From contig JADJTQ010000007.1 in the NCBI GenBank assembly GCA_016711125.1, positions 124,001 to 188,000 of the forward strand: a stretch of 64,000 bases of DNA, written 5' to 3'. The stretch is from Saprospiraceae bacterium (lineage in GTDB: Bacteria > Bacteroidota > Bacteroidia > Chitinophagales > Saprospiraceae). Shown piece after piece: positions 10,023 to 20,242 of this stretch; positions within the stretch are counted from its first letter, which is position 1, and the number at the start of each line of letters is the position of its first letter. The translations under genes were made by a program, and so were the position numbers. The notes below the pieces were generated by a model that had not been told where the DNA came from, made no database searches, and saw nothing but the letters and a program-made list of their open reading frames with translations.

Positions 10023-11245
10023 CTAAGGGTAAAGCAAATACTTCTTACGCATTTCTTTATACTCGGTGAGTCCTGGTTCCCAGCTTGCCCTGATTTCTTG
10101 TTCGCTGGTTCCATTCATAATTTGATGTTTAAACTGGTCAGTACCGGCCAGGAAGTCAATATTGCCCATTTGTTTACTATATGAACGATCAAAGAATTTT
10201 TCCTTTTCCGGATAGGCCTGATACATTTCAATCATCCATCGAATATTAATTTTTCCTTCTTCCCTATTTGTAGAAATATCATAATCTCTAAGATCGAGGC
10301 CGTAACAGGGTTCATTCATATGCAATGGACTTTCCGATTTGCCTGGAATACTAATCGGAGTAAAGGTGAAATTGTAGTATCCCTTGAGAGCTGGTGCTCC
10401 CAGGATAGTGAACGGCATATAAGTGCCTCTTCCCTGACTAACAATGGTACCCTCAAATAGACATAAGGAAGGATAGAGGATGACTGATTGCTGCGTATTG
10501 AGATTGGGTGACGGACTGACTGGCATCACATAGTCCATATTATGACGATAATTTTTAACTGGTATCACCTTGATTTTACACACCCTGTTTTCCGGCAACC
10601 AACCCTGACCATTGATCATCTGCGCAAATTCACCAATCGTCATGCCATGGGTGATTGGTATCGGAAACTTACCAATACCCGATTTAAACTGCATATCTAA
10701 AATTGGCCCATCGACATATGCATTCGGATTCGGACGATCAAGAATAATAAGCTCCTTATCGTGTTCGGCACAGGCATCCATAACCTCTGCCAGGGTATTA
10801 ATATTCGTATAAAAACGACAACCTACGTCAGCAATGTCAAAAATCATAATGTCGATTGCATCCATATCTTCTTTAGAAGGCTTTCTCTTTTTTCCATACA
10901 AAGAGATGATTGGGATACCCGTTTGCGGGTCGACTTCGTCGTTAACTTTCGCCCCATTACTGGCGTTGGCCCGGAAGCCATGCTCAGGTCCAAAATGAGC
11001 TTGATGTTGACTCCAAGACTTAAAAGGCTATCAACGCTTAAGGTCTGGCCAATTATTGAGGTAATATTAACCAACATCCCCACCCTTTTATCGCGTACCA
11101 ATGGGAGGTATTCATCAACTTGATCTGCACCGGCGATAATTGACATAGATAAATCATTAGGTGTACCCTCTTCTGAAGGAATGGTGGAGTTTGATAAATA
11201 TGAGTAAAAACCTGCAAGAAATATGATGAGAGTAAATAGTTTCAT
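10023..11245 (-). CDS. namZ: DUF1343 exo-beta-N-acetylmuramidase NamZ-like (one frameshift)
   Basis: Exported peptidoglycan-sugar hydrolase of the NamZ/DUF1343 family (GH171), which releases MurNAc from non-reducing ends of muropeptides. The first part has a signal peptide and GADQVDEYLPL...KRVGMLVN. It then shifts frame at the A-run 10992-10995: adding one base restores FGPEHGF, the conserved Glu/His-containing motif, and the rest (FDIADVGCRFYT, DRPNPN, a long GWLPEN region and a C-terminal SWEPGLTEYKEMRKKY) is continuous to 10023. The two pieces are one gene of about 407 residues. The neighbouring exported catabolic genes suit a turnover or scavenging role. Confidence 0.9.
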
Positions 11246-11298
11246 AAATGCTTCGATTGAGCTTAATTGATTTTAAAATTTTGGTTTAAGCTGGGGCT

Positions 11299-11913
11299 TC
11301 ACCTGGATTTTGTTTTAGACTTTCTAGGTGGTTTACAAGTTTTGCAATATGCCGATAAATCGTTGATTTCAGCTATTATTTGTTCATGATATTCTTGAAG
11401 GATAGAAGATTCCTGACCAATGTCGGTGGCTTTGCCTGCCCGAGCATGCCGCTCATTGTATTCTATTTGTAACGTCTGGTAAACCGGCTCGAAAAAGTTG
11501 GCGTTTGAAAAGGTACCTTTTGCTTCTTGCAATTTCTGCCTAAATTTTCGTGCATAGAGTTCGGCAAGATCAAATTCAAATCTGGCAAAGGCCAATAAGT
11601 TGATCGCGTAATTGCTATCAGGCGCGATTAGAGAAGATGCATTTCTTGCAAAGCTACACGAGACCTTCGAGTTAAAATTTTTAGTGAACATAAATTCGGC
11701 ATTGCTCATATGAAATGCAAAATTCATTCCGGTTGCTGTGTGGAGGCTATAAATGTTGACATCTCCTATTTGGGTGGCTCCTCCCTGAAAGTCATCTAAT
11801 TGAAGAATGTATTTACCATCCCAGTCAATTACATTCTGGGCATGGGTGAAAACACAGGAAAATGCAATTGGAAGATGGATTAGGAAAAAACTACTAATTA
11901 TATTTGTCCACAT
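11299..11913 (-). CDS. Secreted protein of unknown function
   Basis: 204 residues with a signal peptide (hydrophobic core, cleavage near FTHAQ). The mature part starts with KYILQLDDFQ, a pattern seen in several Bacteroidota hypothetical exported proteins, and has a helical central region (LAFARFEFDLAELYARKFRQKL) and a basic tail with CKTC. I do not know the function. It is co-directional with NamZ at 53 bases' distance and with the next gene at 38 bases, so a shared transcript is likely. Confidence 0.6.
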   Translation of the reverse strand: MWTNIISSFFLIHLPIAFSCVFTHAQNVIDWDGKYILQLDDFQGGATQIGDVNIYSLHTATGMNFAFHMSNAEFMFTKNFNSKVSCSFARNASSLIAPDSNYAINLLAFARFEFDLAELYARKFRQKLQEAKGTFSNANFFEPVYQTLQIEYNERHARAGKATDIGQESSILQEYHEQIIAEINDLSAYCKTCKPPRKSKTKSR

Positions 11914-11951
11914 TTATTTGATATGTCGCTATTTTCTGCTGTAAGTATATT

Positions 11952-12887
11952 TTAATAGCTAAAGTAATTCTTCTCCCATAACCTCACCTTGTAAAATTTT
12001 GCTCCCGGTCTTCTTAGTTTAACTCCACTTGCGACTTCCATGATGGTATCCGTCTGCCAACTTTCGTATCCGGAAACATCTGTCGGGTCTGTCAGATAGA
12101 TTCGACCTGTTTCATCTGAAACGGCACTTTTTACATTTGCTAAATTCAGTTTTTCAATCGGATAAGCGAAATTTCCCATCGGTAATTCAAGCACACCCTC
12201 ATGCGTAGTGATTAATAGATTACTATTAAAACTCGGATACAGATCATGGCCATCGGTATGGTCATTAGGTAATGGATAAGTATCAAGAAGTTTAAGCCGA
12301 GGTCTCGTTCCTGGCATGTAGGCAAATTTTGCCAGAACTTCGCCAAGAGCCCAAATGCATTTTCTTACCCTGTCATAGACAATACCATGAGCCGTATTAA
12401 AAGTGACGTCTTCAGTTGCTGTAAGCTCCATCCTCCCTAATCCACTGGGTGTGGAATTGTAATGAATGGTTAATCTATCGTCATTGCTGCAAGCTGATAG
12501 TAAATTACCGTCAGGCAACATTTCCACCGAATGACAACTCGGGTATGTTCTGGCCCAAACAATTTTAGATTGATGATCAAAAGGTACATTATAAATGGCT
12601 CCATGTGATGCAACAAGCACATTGATTTTTTCAGCATGGTCTAGCCTCTTAGCATCAGTTGGTCGATAGTCCGGTTCAAAGCTCCAAATAGGTGCTTCGT
12701 TCAATTCATTCTCAGAATTTGGGGCATTGGCAAACAAAATAATGCGATCGTCGGCCTGGTCGGCTCCCAAAAAATAGCTTACCTGCTCTGTTGAGGCACC
12801 TTTTTTTAGGTGATTCTCAGGCCAAATTTGATGTAAGGGTAGAATAGTGCTAACCAGGGATGTCTTGATAAACGTTTTTCTATCCAT
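11952..12887 (-). CDS. Secreted beta-propeller protein, DUF6528-like
   Basis: About 311 residues starting at the ATG at 12887, which opens a signal-like segment (MDRKTFIKTSLVSTILPL); a longer frame reaches 12953. Repeated WD/propeller-style strands are visible: FLGADQADDRIILF, then SCHSVEMLPDGNLLSAC, then AHGIVYDRVRKCIWALGE and DGHDLYPSFNSNLLITTHEG. The opening GADQADDRI is like DUF6528 proteins; the assignment is from pattern memory only. Probably periplasmic or surface-exposed. It is divergent from the lactonase at 13138. Confidence 0.55.
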   Translation of the reverse strand: MDRKTFIKTSLVSTILPLHQIWPENHLKKGASTEQVSYFLGADQADDRIILFANAPNSENELNEAPIWSFEPDYRPTDAKRLDHAEKINVLVASHGAIYNVPFDHQSKIVWARTYPSCHSVEMLPDGNLLSACSNDDRLTIHYNSTPSGLGRMELTATEDVTFNTAHGIVYDRVRKCIWALGEVLAKFAYMPGTRPRLKLLDTYPLPNDHTDGHDLYPSFNSNLLITTHEGVLELPMGNFAYPIEKLNLANVKSAVSDETGRIYLTDPTDVSGYESWQTDTIMEVASGVKLRRPGAKFYKVRLWEKNYFSY

Positions 12888-13137
12888 AGAATTATAGTAA
12901 CGAGCAATGAAGAAGTTGAACATGTCGAAGTTACTGATAACTTTGCTTGGCAATACTTGATCGCTTGAGCTTTCTGCCTTTGCTCTGGGCTGCTATTCCA
13001 GCACCTCCATGTTTTGGTTGAAGATTAGAGATCTAAAACGGACATGTGTCGGCACAATCAAATGATTATTTGTACATTCATTTCAGCAATTCCCTGTGAA
13101 GTTAATAGTCGACCAGCAAAATTCTAATCCTTAAACT

Positions 13138-14175
13138 ATGCAAAACTTAGTAATCAATTTTTTCCTGTTCACCATCGTGGGATTAACAACTTTTTGTGTA
13201 CCAAAAAGTGATCAAACCTCTGATCCAGTGACAATAAAGCATTCCAACGAAATGAAACAACTCTTAGTAGGAACCTACACCGATAAAGAAAGTAAGGGAA
13301 TCTATCTTATGGATTTTAACCCTTCGAATGGTGAATTATCCAACAGTCGATTGCTGGTGGAGACACCAAATCCTTCTTTTTTGACTTATGATAAAAAGCG
13401 CCAGTACGTGTATGCAGTCAATGAGGGACAGAGCGGTCAGGTTTCTTCCTTTAAATGGAATGACGACCGAAGTGGATTGGTGGCGGTAAATCAACAATCG
13501 AGTGAAGGATCTTCTCCTTGCCACATCGAATTGAATGATCGCGAAAATTTGTTGGCGGTTGCTAACTATAGTTCGGGTAATCTTTCCATTTATAAAATGG
13601 GTGCCATGGGTATGATTCAGCCGGCGCCCACGGTATTTCAACATCAAGGCAGTGGTCCCTTGTTACCTAGTCAGGAGGGAGCCCGTGCTCATTGTGTAAA
13701 GTTTGATCCTAATGGAAAGTTTCTCTACGCGGTTGACTTAGGCATTGATCAGATAATAACTTATCCGGTGCTGGATGATGCCACGGTGGGCTCTTCCGTT
13801 TCGACATTTTCATTAGATCCGGGTGATGGTCCAAGACATATGATTTTTCATCCATCAAAGGACCTTGCCTTCGTAGTCAATGAACTTGGTAGTTCTGTGA
13901 CGTCGATGAAAATTGACCATACTACAGGACGATTGCAGCGAGTTGAAAAAGCAAGTACGATACCCAGCGACTTTCAGGGAAAGACTTATTGTGCTGATGT
14001 TCATATCACCAAAAATGGAAAATTCCTCTACGCTTCCAATCGTGGGCATCACAGTATTGCCATTTTTAAGGTTTCTGATGCTGGAGCCTTGGAGCGCATT
14101 GGTATAGAACTGGTACGAGGTGAGTGGCCCAATTTTAGATTTCATTTACTTAATATACTTTTCAAACCACTCTAA
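13138..14175 (+). CDS. Lactonase, 7-bladed propeller (Pgl-like), C-terminally truncated
   Basis: Exported lactonase of the 6-phosphogluconolactonase/carboxy-cis,cis-muconate cyclase propeller family. The signal segment is followed by LVGTYTDKESKGIY, VYAVNEG, SPCHIELNDRENLLAVANYSSGNL, ARAHCVKFDPNGKFLYAVDLG, GPRHMIFHPSKDLAFVVNELGSSV and LYASNRGHHSIAIF, the standard blades. After GEWP the family normally continues about 45 residues with the last blade and a C-terminal VPSPVC segment; here the protein instead ends in an unrelated 14-residue tail that overlaps the 3' end of the opposite gene. So the last blade is lost at about 14130-14145. Confidence 0.85.
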   Translation: MQNLVINFFLFTIVGLTTFCVPKSDQTSDPVTIKHSNEMKQLLVGTYTDKESKGIYLMDFNPSNGELSNSRLLVETPNPSFLTYDKKRQYVYAVNEGQSGQVSSFKWNDDRSGLVAVNQQSSEGSSPCHIELNDRENLLAVANYSSGNLSIYKMGAMGMIQPAPTVFQHQGSGPLLPSQEGARAHCVKFDPNGKFLYAVDLGIDQIITYPVLDDATVGSSVSTFSLDPGDGPRHMIFHPSKDLAFVVNELGSSVTSMKIDHTTGRLQRVEKASTIPSDFQGKTYCADVHITKNGKFLYASNRGHHSIAIFKVSDAGALERIGIELVRGEWPNFRFHLLNILFKPL

Positions 14176-15929
14176 AAATCGTTGATATCGATCCTTAATG
14201 AAGGACGGTCTTCGAATTCCATGGTGTTCACCCGGGTATACCACAAGTTGCGTTTCCTTACCCAATCGCTTCATAGCCTGGTACATTTGTTCCGAATTGA
14301 TAATAGGTACATTCCAATCTTCTGAACCACCCATCCACAAGGTTGGGGTAGTGATTTGCGCAACTTGATTAAAGGGTGAGATTCGCTCCCACAGTTCAGC
14401 ATTTTCCCAGGGTAGTCCCAACTCTTGCTCCCAGGTCAATTGATAATGATCATGTCCATAATTGGTGCGATAAAGCGCCTCCCCCCTTGGGTTAACCAGC
14501 AGAGTAACATATCCATTAGCTGCAAAAAGTTGAGCGTGCGAATTGAACTCAAATTGATATTGAGATACGGGCCCACCATGTATCCATAGAACCGCGGGGT
14601 ACTTCATAGCCGGATCGAAGCCCAAAGGTTTTACCACAAAGCCTTCAATCCGGGTTCCGTCAGCACTTTCAAAACGGATCTTTTCAACCAGTGGTTTAGC
14701 GACATTTGCCAGCAGATTTCCATTAATGGTTGTAAGTTGCTTCAGGCTATCCCTTTGAAAAACAAAGATTTCATTCGGTTGATTACTGGTACTTAAAAGG
14801 GGTGCAAGCAAACTGCCTTTCAATGAGTAGTCATTAATACCTAAATTGCCTTTAACCACTCGCTTAAAGTTGTCACCCCCGAAATCGATAGAAGCAATGA
14901 TGCTGGTTCCGCTTTCTTCCAAAAGAAAAAGACGGATTTTCCATCCTCTGAAAACCTTGGTTTACTGATGTTTCGATCAAGTTCGTTAGCTAACAACCTG
15001 GGTTCGCCTCCATTAAATGGGATTACTGCCAGTTTTTGGGTAGCATACCACATGGCATCTTTATCGATGACGGTGATATAGGCAAGATATTTTCCATCCG
15101 CACTCCAGGTCGGCGCTTCATCTGGATTTTCATTGCTGGTGACTTGGATGAGAGTCTGTCCTTTGTCAGTATTGTGTGGTGAAACAATCCAAATATCTGA
15201 GTTGGCATTGCCATCAGGATTGTCAGATCGATTGCTGACAAAAGCTACGGATTTTCCATCAGGGCTCCATACGGGACTACCATCATCATAGTCACCGGAG
15301 GTTATTTGGATGGCATTGGAGTCGCTGGGGGTGCAGATGTACAGATGAGTCCGGTATCGATTGAGATAACCTTCGTAATCCTGTTTAAATTGCAGCCGGT
15401 CAATGACCACTGGTTTAGTTTTTTTATCGTCCTCCTTATCCTCCGTCGATTCTTCAGGTTGTGCATCACGGATCATCAATAATAATTTTTGGCCATCCGG
15501 TGACCATTCGTAACCAGAGACCCCTTGTTTTACTTGGGTCAATGGTTGAGCTTCACCACCCACCCGGTTGAGTCCCCAGACCTGGCTTTTTTCTTCCTTA
15601 GTTTTTGAGGCGAGAAACGATAAATATTTATTGTCAGGACTCCATCTTGGCCGACTTACTGAATAGCCCTTTGCCGTCATGGGTATGGCTTCTCCTTCTC
15701 TGGAAGAAACCATCCAAAGTTGAGTTTCCGACTCATCTTTTTTCTCATCATTAGTTGACACCGTAAAAGCAATCCAAAGCCCGTCAGGACTTATCTCGGG
15801 GTTGGCTACCTGCTTGAGTTTGATTAGATCAACTATGGTTAGCGGCCGTCGAGTCACCTGTGAAAAAGATTCACCAAAAAATCCTACCAATAAGACCAGG
15901 ATGAAGAATTTTAGATAATGGGATATCAT
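14146..15929 (-). CDS. S9 prolyl-oligopeptidase-family peptidase (one frameshift, catalytic segment deleted)
   Basis: Secreted dipeptidyl/acylaminoacyl peptidase. The signal peptide ends SFSQ; a WD-like propeller (ISPDGLWIAF, WSPDNKYLSFL, WSPDGKSVAFVSNRSD) leads to an alpha/beta hydrolase domain (AVLWIHGGP, LVNPRG). A shift at 14921-14924 (one base missing) joins the two halves. The segment between NPRG and YRTNYGHDHYQ is missing: family members carry roughly 60 residues there, including the nucleophile motif GGWSYGG. The Asp (EDWNVP) and His (GEHHGI) of the triad remain. As read, this protein would be inactive. It overlaps the truncated lactonase tail to tail by 30 bases. Confidence 0.85.
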
Positions 15930-16062
15930 ACGTTTGAGCTAATATTATTTAGGTAAAGATTAAATTTTGCAATTGGGAGGACCTGATTTTTTATTCAAAA
16001 CAGAACAAGTCACTTGAATGGCTTGCATGGTCGGAAATTAGAATCGCGATTAAAAATATGCG

Positions 16063-16968
16063 CTATTTTTGTTTCCTTTTTGAAAACATCCACGAAATTA
16101 ATTCCTGCTCTGCAAACGCCATTCGGAAAGACTCTCCATGACCGGCCCCTTCGTACTCGGTATATTTTATGTCAGCACCTGCCTTCTTAAGTAATTGATA
16201 CATAGTGCGCGAGCCTTCCACTGGATTCGATTTATCGGTATCCCCATGAAAAATCCAAAAAGGAATATGTTTGATCTTTTCGATCTGGGTTGGATCGGAA
16301 AAGCCGGCCATAGGTACGGCGCCTGCAAAAAGACCAGGTCTCCTGGCGGTAAATTCCCAGGTGCCAAAACCACCCATGGAGAGACCAATCAAATAAATCC
16401 GGTTGCGATCGATGTTGGGAATCTGGATTATTTTCTCGATTAGTGCGAGAGCAGCTGCGCCAGATTCAGAAGGCTCATCACTCATGCTGTAAGAACCATC
16501 TTTGCCCAAACCTTTGAATGGAGTATCCGGTGAATTACCCACCCATTTTGCCCATTCTTCATTGACGGTTTTGTCAGAACATTGCGGTACCAGTACATAA
16601 CACGGATATTGATGCTGCATATTGGGTGCCACCAGCGAAAGCTCATTCATGAAAAGCCCTACATTTTTATACACCCTTCGGTCGTTGTCGATACCCCGGT
16701 CTCCCCGGCCATGTAAAAAAACCACAAGAGGCACTTTCACGTTCTTGGTTATTTCAGGACTAAATAGCCGGTAGGGCATTACGAGACCATTCGGCGCCTT
16801 AAATTCATTTTTAACAAGTACTTTGTCGATATTTTTTTCGACCCAATCGAGTGTTTCCTGGCTCGATAAGCTGTGGGGTGGGTTTTGAGTCTGAGTCCAT
16901 TTTTTATTGCTAGTACTGCAACCGAGCAAAACAAGAACTAAGAAAAAAAGAAATTGGTTTTCTTTCAT
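16063..16968 (-). CDS. Lipoprotein esterase, PHB-depolymerase/LpqC-like alpha/beta hydrolase
   Basis: 301 residues with lipobox LLGCS. The hydrolase fold shows PLVVFLHGRGDRG (oxyanion region), the nucleophile elbow GLSMGG, the acid in HGDTD and the base in GAGHG, so the Ser-Asp-His triad is complete. The family releases acetyl, feruloyl or polyester bonds; the substrate is not determinable here. Located on the cell surface or in the periplasm. It is divergent from the bicupin gene with about 106 bases between the starts. Confidence 0.85.
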   Translation of the reverse strand: MKENQFLFFLVLVLLGCSTSNKKWTQTQNPPHSLSSQETLDWVEKNIDKVLVKNEFKAPNGLVMPYRLFSPEITKNVKVPLVVFLHGRGDRGIDNDRRVYKNVGLFMNELSLVAPNMQHQYPCYVLVPQCSDKTVNEEWAKWVGNSPDTPFKGLGKDGSYSMSDEPSESGAAALALIEKIIQIPNIDRNRIYLIGLSMGGFGTWEFTARRPGLFAGAVPMAGFSDPTQIEKIKHIPFWIFHGDTDKSNPVEGSRTMYQLLKKAGADIKYTEYEGAGHGESFRMAFAEQELISWMFSKRKQK

Positions 16969-17074
16969 GAGATTGAATGTGTCAGGATCTGAAGTTGATG
17001 CAAAATAGCTACTTTTACCTTGATCTGATCCATATGATTGATATCAAAGATTTTAAATAGTTGCAACTAGAAAA

Positions 17075-17839
17075 ATGAAGATAGTCTATCTGCTATTAAT
17101 CAGCCATATAATGTTAAATGCTCAATCAGAAGAAGTAAGATCTGGAGTTTACCGTTGGGCGGAACTCCCTGTCAAACTCAGTAAGGATCGGGAATCCAGG
17201 AAGATTATGGAGGGGACTTCGCCCCATTTTGATTACTTAGAGATTCATGCCACCACCCAGGCGCCAGGTGCAACACCGGCTCCTCCCCATGCCCAGACCG
17301 ATATTGAAGAGGTAATTATTGTCAAAGAGGGTACCATGAAATTTACCATGGACGGAGAAGAGTCGATACTTGGCCCGGGAAGTGTGATTCTAATCCCACC
17401 ACTAGCGATGCAAGCTCTGCAAAATGTTGGCGACGGACCATTGACCTATTACGTGATGATGTTCAGGTCTAAAAAACCGATGGATATCGAGCGTGGTAAA
17501 GTTGCTGGTGGTCATCTGTTTGTCACTGCTGATCAGCTGGAGTTTACCCCCAATGATAAAGGAGGGCGCACTCAGTATTTTGACCGGGCCACGGCTATGT
17601 GCGAGCAGTTTCATATGCATGTTACCTCTCTTGACCATAAAGGACCCAGTATGGATCCCCATAGCCATATCGACTCCGAGATTTTTCTGGTAATCGAGGG
17701 CGAGACAGAGTTATTGCTCGATGGAGAAAGGATTCGCGCTTCCGCTGGTGATCTTTATTTTATTAAAGCTCATCAACTACATGGTATGAGTAACGCCTCA
17801 GAAAAACCTTGCCGCTTTTTTGCATTTAAGTGGCGGTAG
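17075..17839 (+). CDS. Exported two-domain cupin protein
   Basis: 254 residues with a short signal. Two cupin barrels: the first at roughly residues 60-135 with PHAQTDIEEVIIVKEG, and the second at roughly 180-250 with PHSHIDSEIFLVIEG followed by the second cupin motif HQLHGM. The second domain has the full HxH-E metal set, the first only part of it. Such bicupins are small-molecule dioxygenases, isomerases or binding proteins; no substrate is assigned. No operon partner is visible. Confidence 0.8.
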   Translation: MKIVYLLLISHIMLNAQSEEVRSGVYRWAELPVKLSKDRESRKIMEGTSPHFDYLEIHATTQAPGATPAPPHAQTDIEEVIIVKEGTMKFTMDGEESILGPGSVILIPPLAMQALQNVGDGPLTYYVMMFRSKKPMDIERGKVAGGHLFVTADQLEFTPNDKGGRTQYFDRATAMCEQFHMHVTSLDHKGPSMDPHSHIDSEIFLVIEGETELLLDGERIRASAGDLYFIKAHQLHGMSNASEKPCRFFAFKWR

Positions 17840-17991
17840 TAGATCATCTTGCTATTTGATTGAATCCATTTGATTGTGAAATATAATTGTTATGATTATT
17901 GTGATTATTATAGAACGATTGGTAAAAAAAATATTCTATAACGAACAAGAGTTCCAGTTAGTGCCTGATCATCTTCTGCTTGAGAACGAGT

Positions 17992-18222
17992 GAGTCTTTG
18001 TGATATTTGTGCCTTGGTATGATGATCCTACATTGGTTTTCGTAATCCCACGAAGGCACCAAGTTCACGAAGGAAATGTATTTTTTGAAATTGCGAGTCT
18101 TTGTGATATTTGTGTCTTAGTGGGAAATTTTTAGATCGTTGGAGAGATCCCACCAATTTTCCTGGTTCTCGTAGGAGATTTACTTTAGAATGTGTGAGTC
18201 TTTGTGATATTTGTGTCTAAGA
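17992..18222 (+). repeat. Three copies of a GAGTCTTTGTGATATTTGTG repeat
   Basis: The 20-base word GAGTCTTTGTGATATTTGTG occurs at 17992, 18095 and 18196, spaced 103 and 101 bases, each followed by a variable (C/T)(C/T)T(T/A)(G/A)G tail. An inverted, diverged relative (CACGAAGGCACC...TTCACGAAG) lies at about 18048-18073. This fills most of the gene-free stretch 17840-18267. It resembles dispersed intergenic repeat families in environmental Bacteroidota. No coding potential was seen. Confidence 0.75.
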
Positions 18223-18267
18223 GAATATATATTTAACTATTATTAGATCAAGAAATGTTTCAAAAGA

Positions 18268-18860
18268 ATGAAAAAAACACTGTTTCCCTTACTCTTTATC
18301 GTGCCTTTTTTAAGTCACTCTCAATCCAATCAATTTGTGCTCTTTGACGTTGAATTCGCCTACACTAAAGAAGATGCCGATCATTCAACTCCAAGTAAAT
18401 CGCACTTTTATATCAAAGGTGATTTAATCAATGCTGATCGGCCGGTAGACTGGACCTCGCCGATCGACTACCGGAATGGTACCGTACACATCCGCCTGGA
18501 AGTGCTTGATAAGCCAGAAGGGGATTTCCCACTACCTGGAGTCTGTGCTATATTCCTAATAAAGGACAAGGTAATGGCTATGGATGCACCAGCACCGGGC
18601 TTTATCTCGATGAAGGAGTTTTGGAAAGGGACATCGATATGACCTCGTTTTGGGAAAATGAATCGATCATTTGGAGTGAAGGAGTCAAACAAATGGACCT
18701 GGTGATCAAGGATGATAGCGGCGGGCAGGGACATGCTCACCGGCGGGTGGATCACGAAAACTATTTTCCCACCCGGGTCCGGATGACTATGGTGCAAGTG
18801 GCAGCAGGATCGACTTATGATCCCGAACTACTACCGTCAAAACCGAAGATGGTCCCTTAA
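18268..18860 (+). CDS. Secreted protein of unknown function (one frameshift)
   Basis: Starts with MKKTLFPLLFIVPFLSHSQ, a clear signal peptide. The frame appears to stop at 18642, but at 18525-18530 (GATTTCCC) a single missing base moves the true reading into the frame that gives TTWSLCYIPNKGQGNGYG and runs on to a stop at 18860 (HAHRRVDHENYFPTRVRM...). The joined protein is about 197 residues. I do not recognise the family. The His-rich segment GQGHAHRRVDHE may bind metal, which is only a guess. It is convergent with the lipoprotein gene at 18905. Confidence 0.6.
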
Positions 18861-18904
18861 TGATGGTAGAGTAAATGACTCCCTTTTTTGGGGATCACTA
18901 TCGG

Positions 18905-19864
18905 TCATTCGGCCCTCCAGATCTTAAATTCTCGGATGTGGAACTCAAAGGAATAGGAATCTATGATGGTGCCAGTACTGATATCTAAAAACAACATTTC
19001 ATTTTTGGCATTTAGAAGAATGTAGGAATTTGTTACCGCATCATAAGAAGCTTCACAAGCAAGGTAATCATTGGAGATCTTAATCTCCGTTTTACTGGAG
19101 ATCTTACCGGTCTTCAAATCCAGTACCTCAATATAATTTTTAGCATTTTGCAGACTGTAAGAAAAACCAATTACGTGATCGAGTTCAGGGTCATATATGA
19201 GATTTTTAATCGAATTCTCTAATTGGATGGAGTCGTTTATGTGACCGTTGTCCGGGTTAATCAAGAGCATCATAGTGTCACTGCGCACGAGGCAATATTC
19301 ACCGGTGGTTGTCCGGTAAAAATAAGAGCAGGCGTAAACGGCATCCTTCAAATAAATTGAATTGTTGGCCAACATTTTTCCGTCGGTGAGATCGATTTTC
19401 GTGATGAAGTCTTGCTGTTGTGCCCAATCATAATACCGCCCTATCAATTGCTCTCCCGAATTAATCAGAACCACCTGACTCAAAGACTGGTCTATCGGAA
19501 AGATCTGTATCGTATCTCGCGAAGCTGAGTTGATAAAGACAAACTGCGAATCACAGTTCACATATCCAAAACGTTGAATCGAAGGATCAAAGACGGTTGT
19601 TCCGGTTGCGAAGCAATCAATAGAAATAATGGTTGGTGCAATCAGGGTGTCGGCGTTTTCGTGACTCAATCTCATCTGCACAATAGCAGAGCCTCCTTCA
19701 TTTTGTACCCCGATCAGATAAAGATTGTCTGGAGAATGTTGGCTTTCTTTTACACAGCCCATTGTGCCGGTCAAGAATAAAAGCGCTAAAAAGATGGTCG
19801 AAAAAGCGTGAGTCAGGCTCACTTGCGCTCTCTCATATTTTGTGATTGAAAACCCTTTGGTCAT
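18905..19864 (-). CDS. Lipoprotein with propeller-like repeats
   Basis: 319 residues with a lipoprotein signal (LALLFLTGTMGC). Repeated strand motifs such as FGYVNCDSQFVFINSASRDTI, KIDLTDGKMLANN, and YIEVLDLKTGKISSKTEI indicate a beta-propeller of the quinoprotein-like type. No catalytic motif is visible. Similar genes in Bacteroidota are often called 6-bladed propeller (YVTN-like) proteins. It is divergent from the parDE pair, with 126 bases between the starts. Confidence 0.6.
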   Translation of the reverse strand: MTKGFSITKYERAQVSLTHAFSTIFLALLFLTGTMGCVKESQHSPDNLYLIGVQNEGGSAIVQMRLSHENADTLIAPTIISIDCFATGTTVFDPSIQRFGYVNCDSQFVFINSASRDTIQIFPIDQSLSQVVLINSGEQLIGRYYDWAQQQDFITKIDLTDGKMLANNSIYLKDAVYACSYFYRTTTGEYCLVRSDTMMLLINPDNGHINDSIQLENSIKNLIYDPELDHVIGFSYSLQNAKNYIEVLDLKTGKISSKTEIKISNDYLACEASYDAVTNSYILLNAKNEMLFLDISTGTIIDSYSFEFHIREFKIWRAE

Positions 19865-19941
19865 GGATGACAGGTTTTATCCCATTAAAACGATCAAAAG
19901 GCAGAAAGTGTTGGATTGAGTGTTATGTAGGATGATAAAAC

Positions 19942-19975
19942 TTGACCCCAATACCAAAGATTGGTATATTTACTA
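19942..19975 (+). promoter_or_regulatory. Probable parDE promoter with palindromic operator
   Basis: A perfect inverted repeat ATACCAA-AGA-TTGGTAT lies at 19951-19967, 24 bases before the parD start. A Bacteroidota-style promoter overlaps it: TTG at about 19943 (-33 region) and TATATTTA at about 19965 (-7 region, consensus TAnnTTTG). ParD-type antitoxins repress their own promoter by binding such palindromes, so this is the likely autoregulation site. Confidence 0.55.
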
Positions 19976-19990
19976 GAAATATGGAAGGTT

Positions 19991-20242
19991 ATGTCACAGT
20001 CAAAGAATACATCAATTACACTGGGAGCACACTTTGAGAAGATAATTCAAAGCAGTATTGAAAGTGGAAGATATGCTTCTGCCAGTGAAGTGATAAGGGC
20101 TGGATTGAGACTAGTCGATGAACAGGAACAGAAAATCAGGCGTCTACGCGAAGCAATTGAAGCTGGAGAGTATAGCGGATATGTCAAAGACTTTGATCCT
20201 ATGAAAAATCTTGCTGATCTACATAAGAAGTTTAGCAAATGA
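19991..20242 (+). CDS. parD: ParD-type antitoxin
   Basis: 83 residues from the ATG at 19991; a longer frame from 19961 starts inside the operator palindrome and is less likely. The ribbon-helix-helix N-terminus (TSITLGAHFEKIIQSSIESGRYASASEVIRAGL, broken here only by my reading) followed by the toxin-binding tail is typical for ParD antitoxins. It neutralises the toxin encoded immediately downstream, with which it shares a four-base ATGA overlap, and probably represses its own promoter. Confidence 0.88.
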   Translation: MSQSKNTSITLGAHFEKIIQSSIESGRYASASEVIRAGLRLVDEQEQKIRRLREAIEAGEYSGYVKDFDPMKNLADLHKKFSK

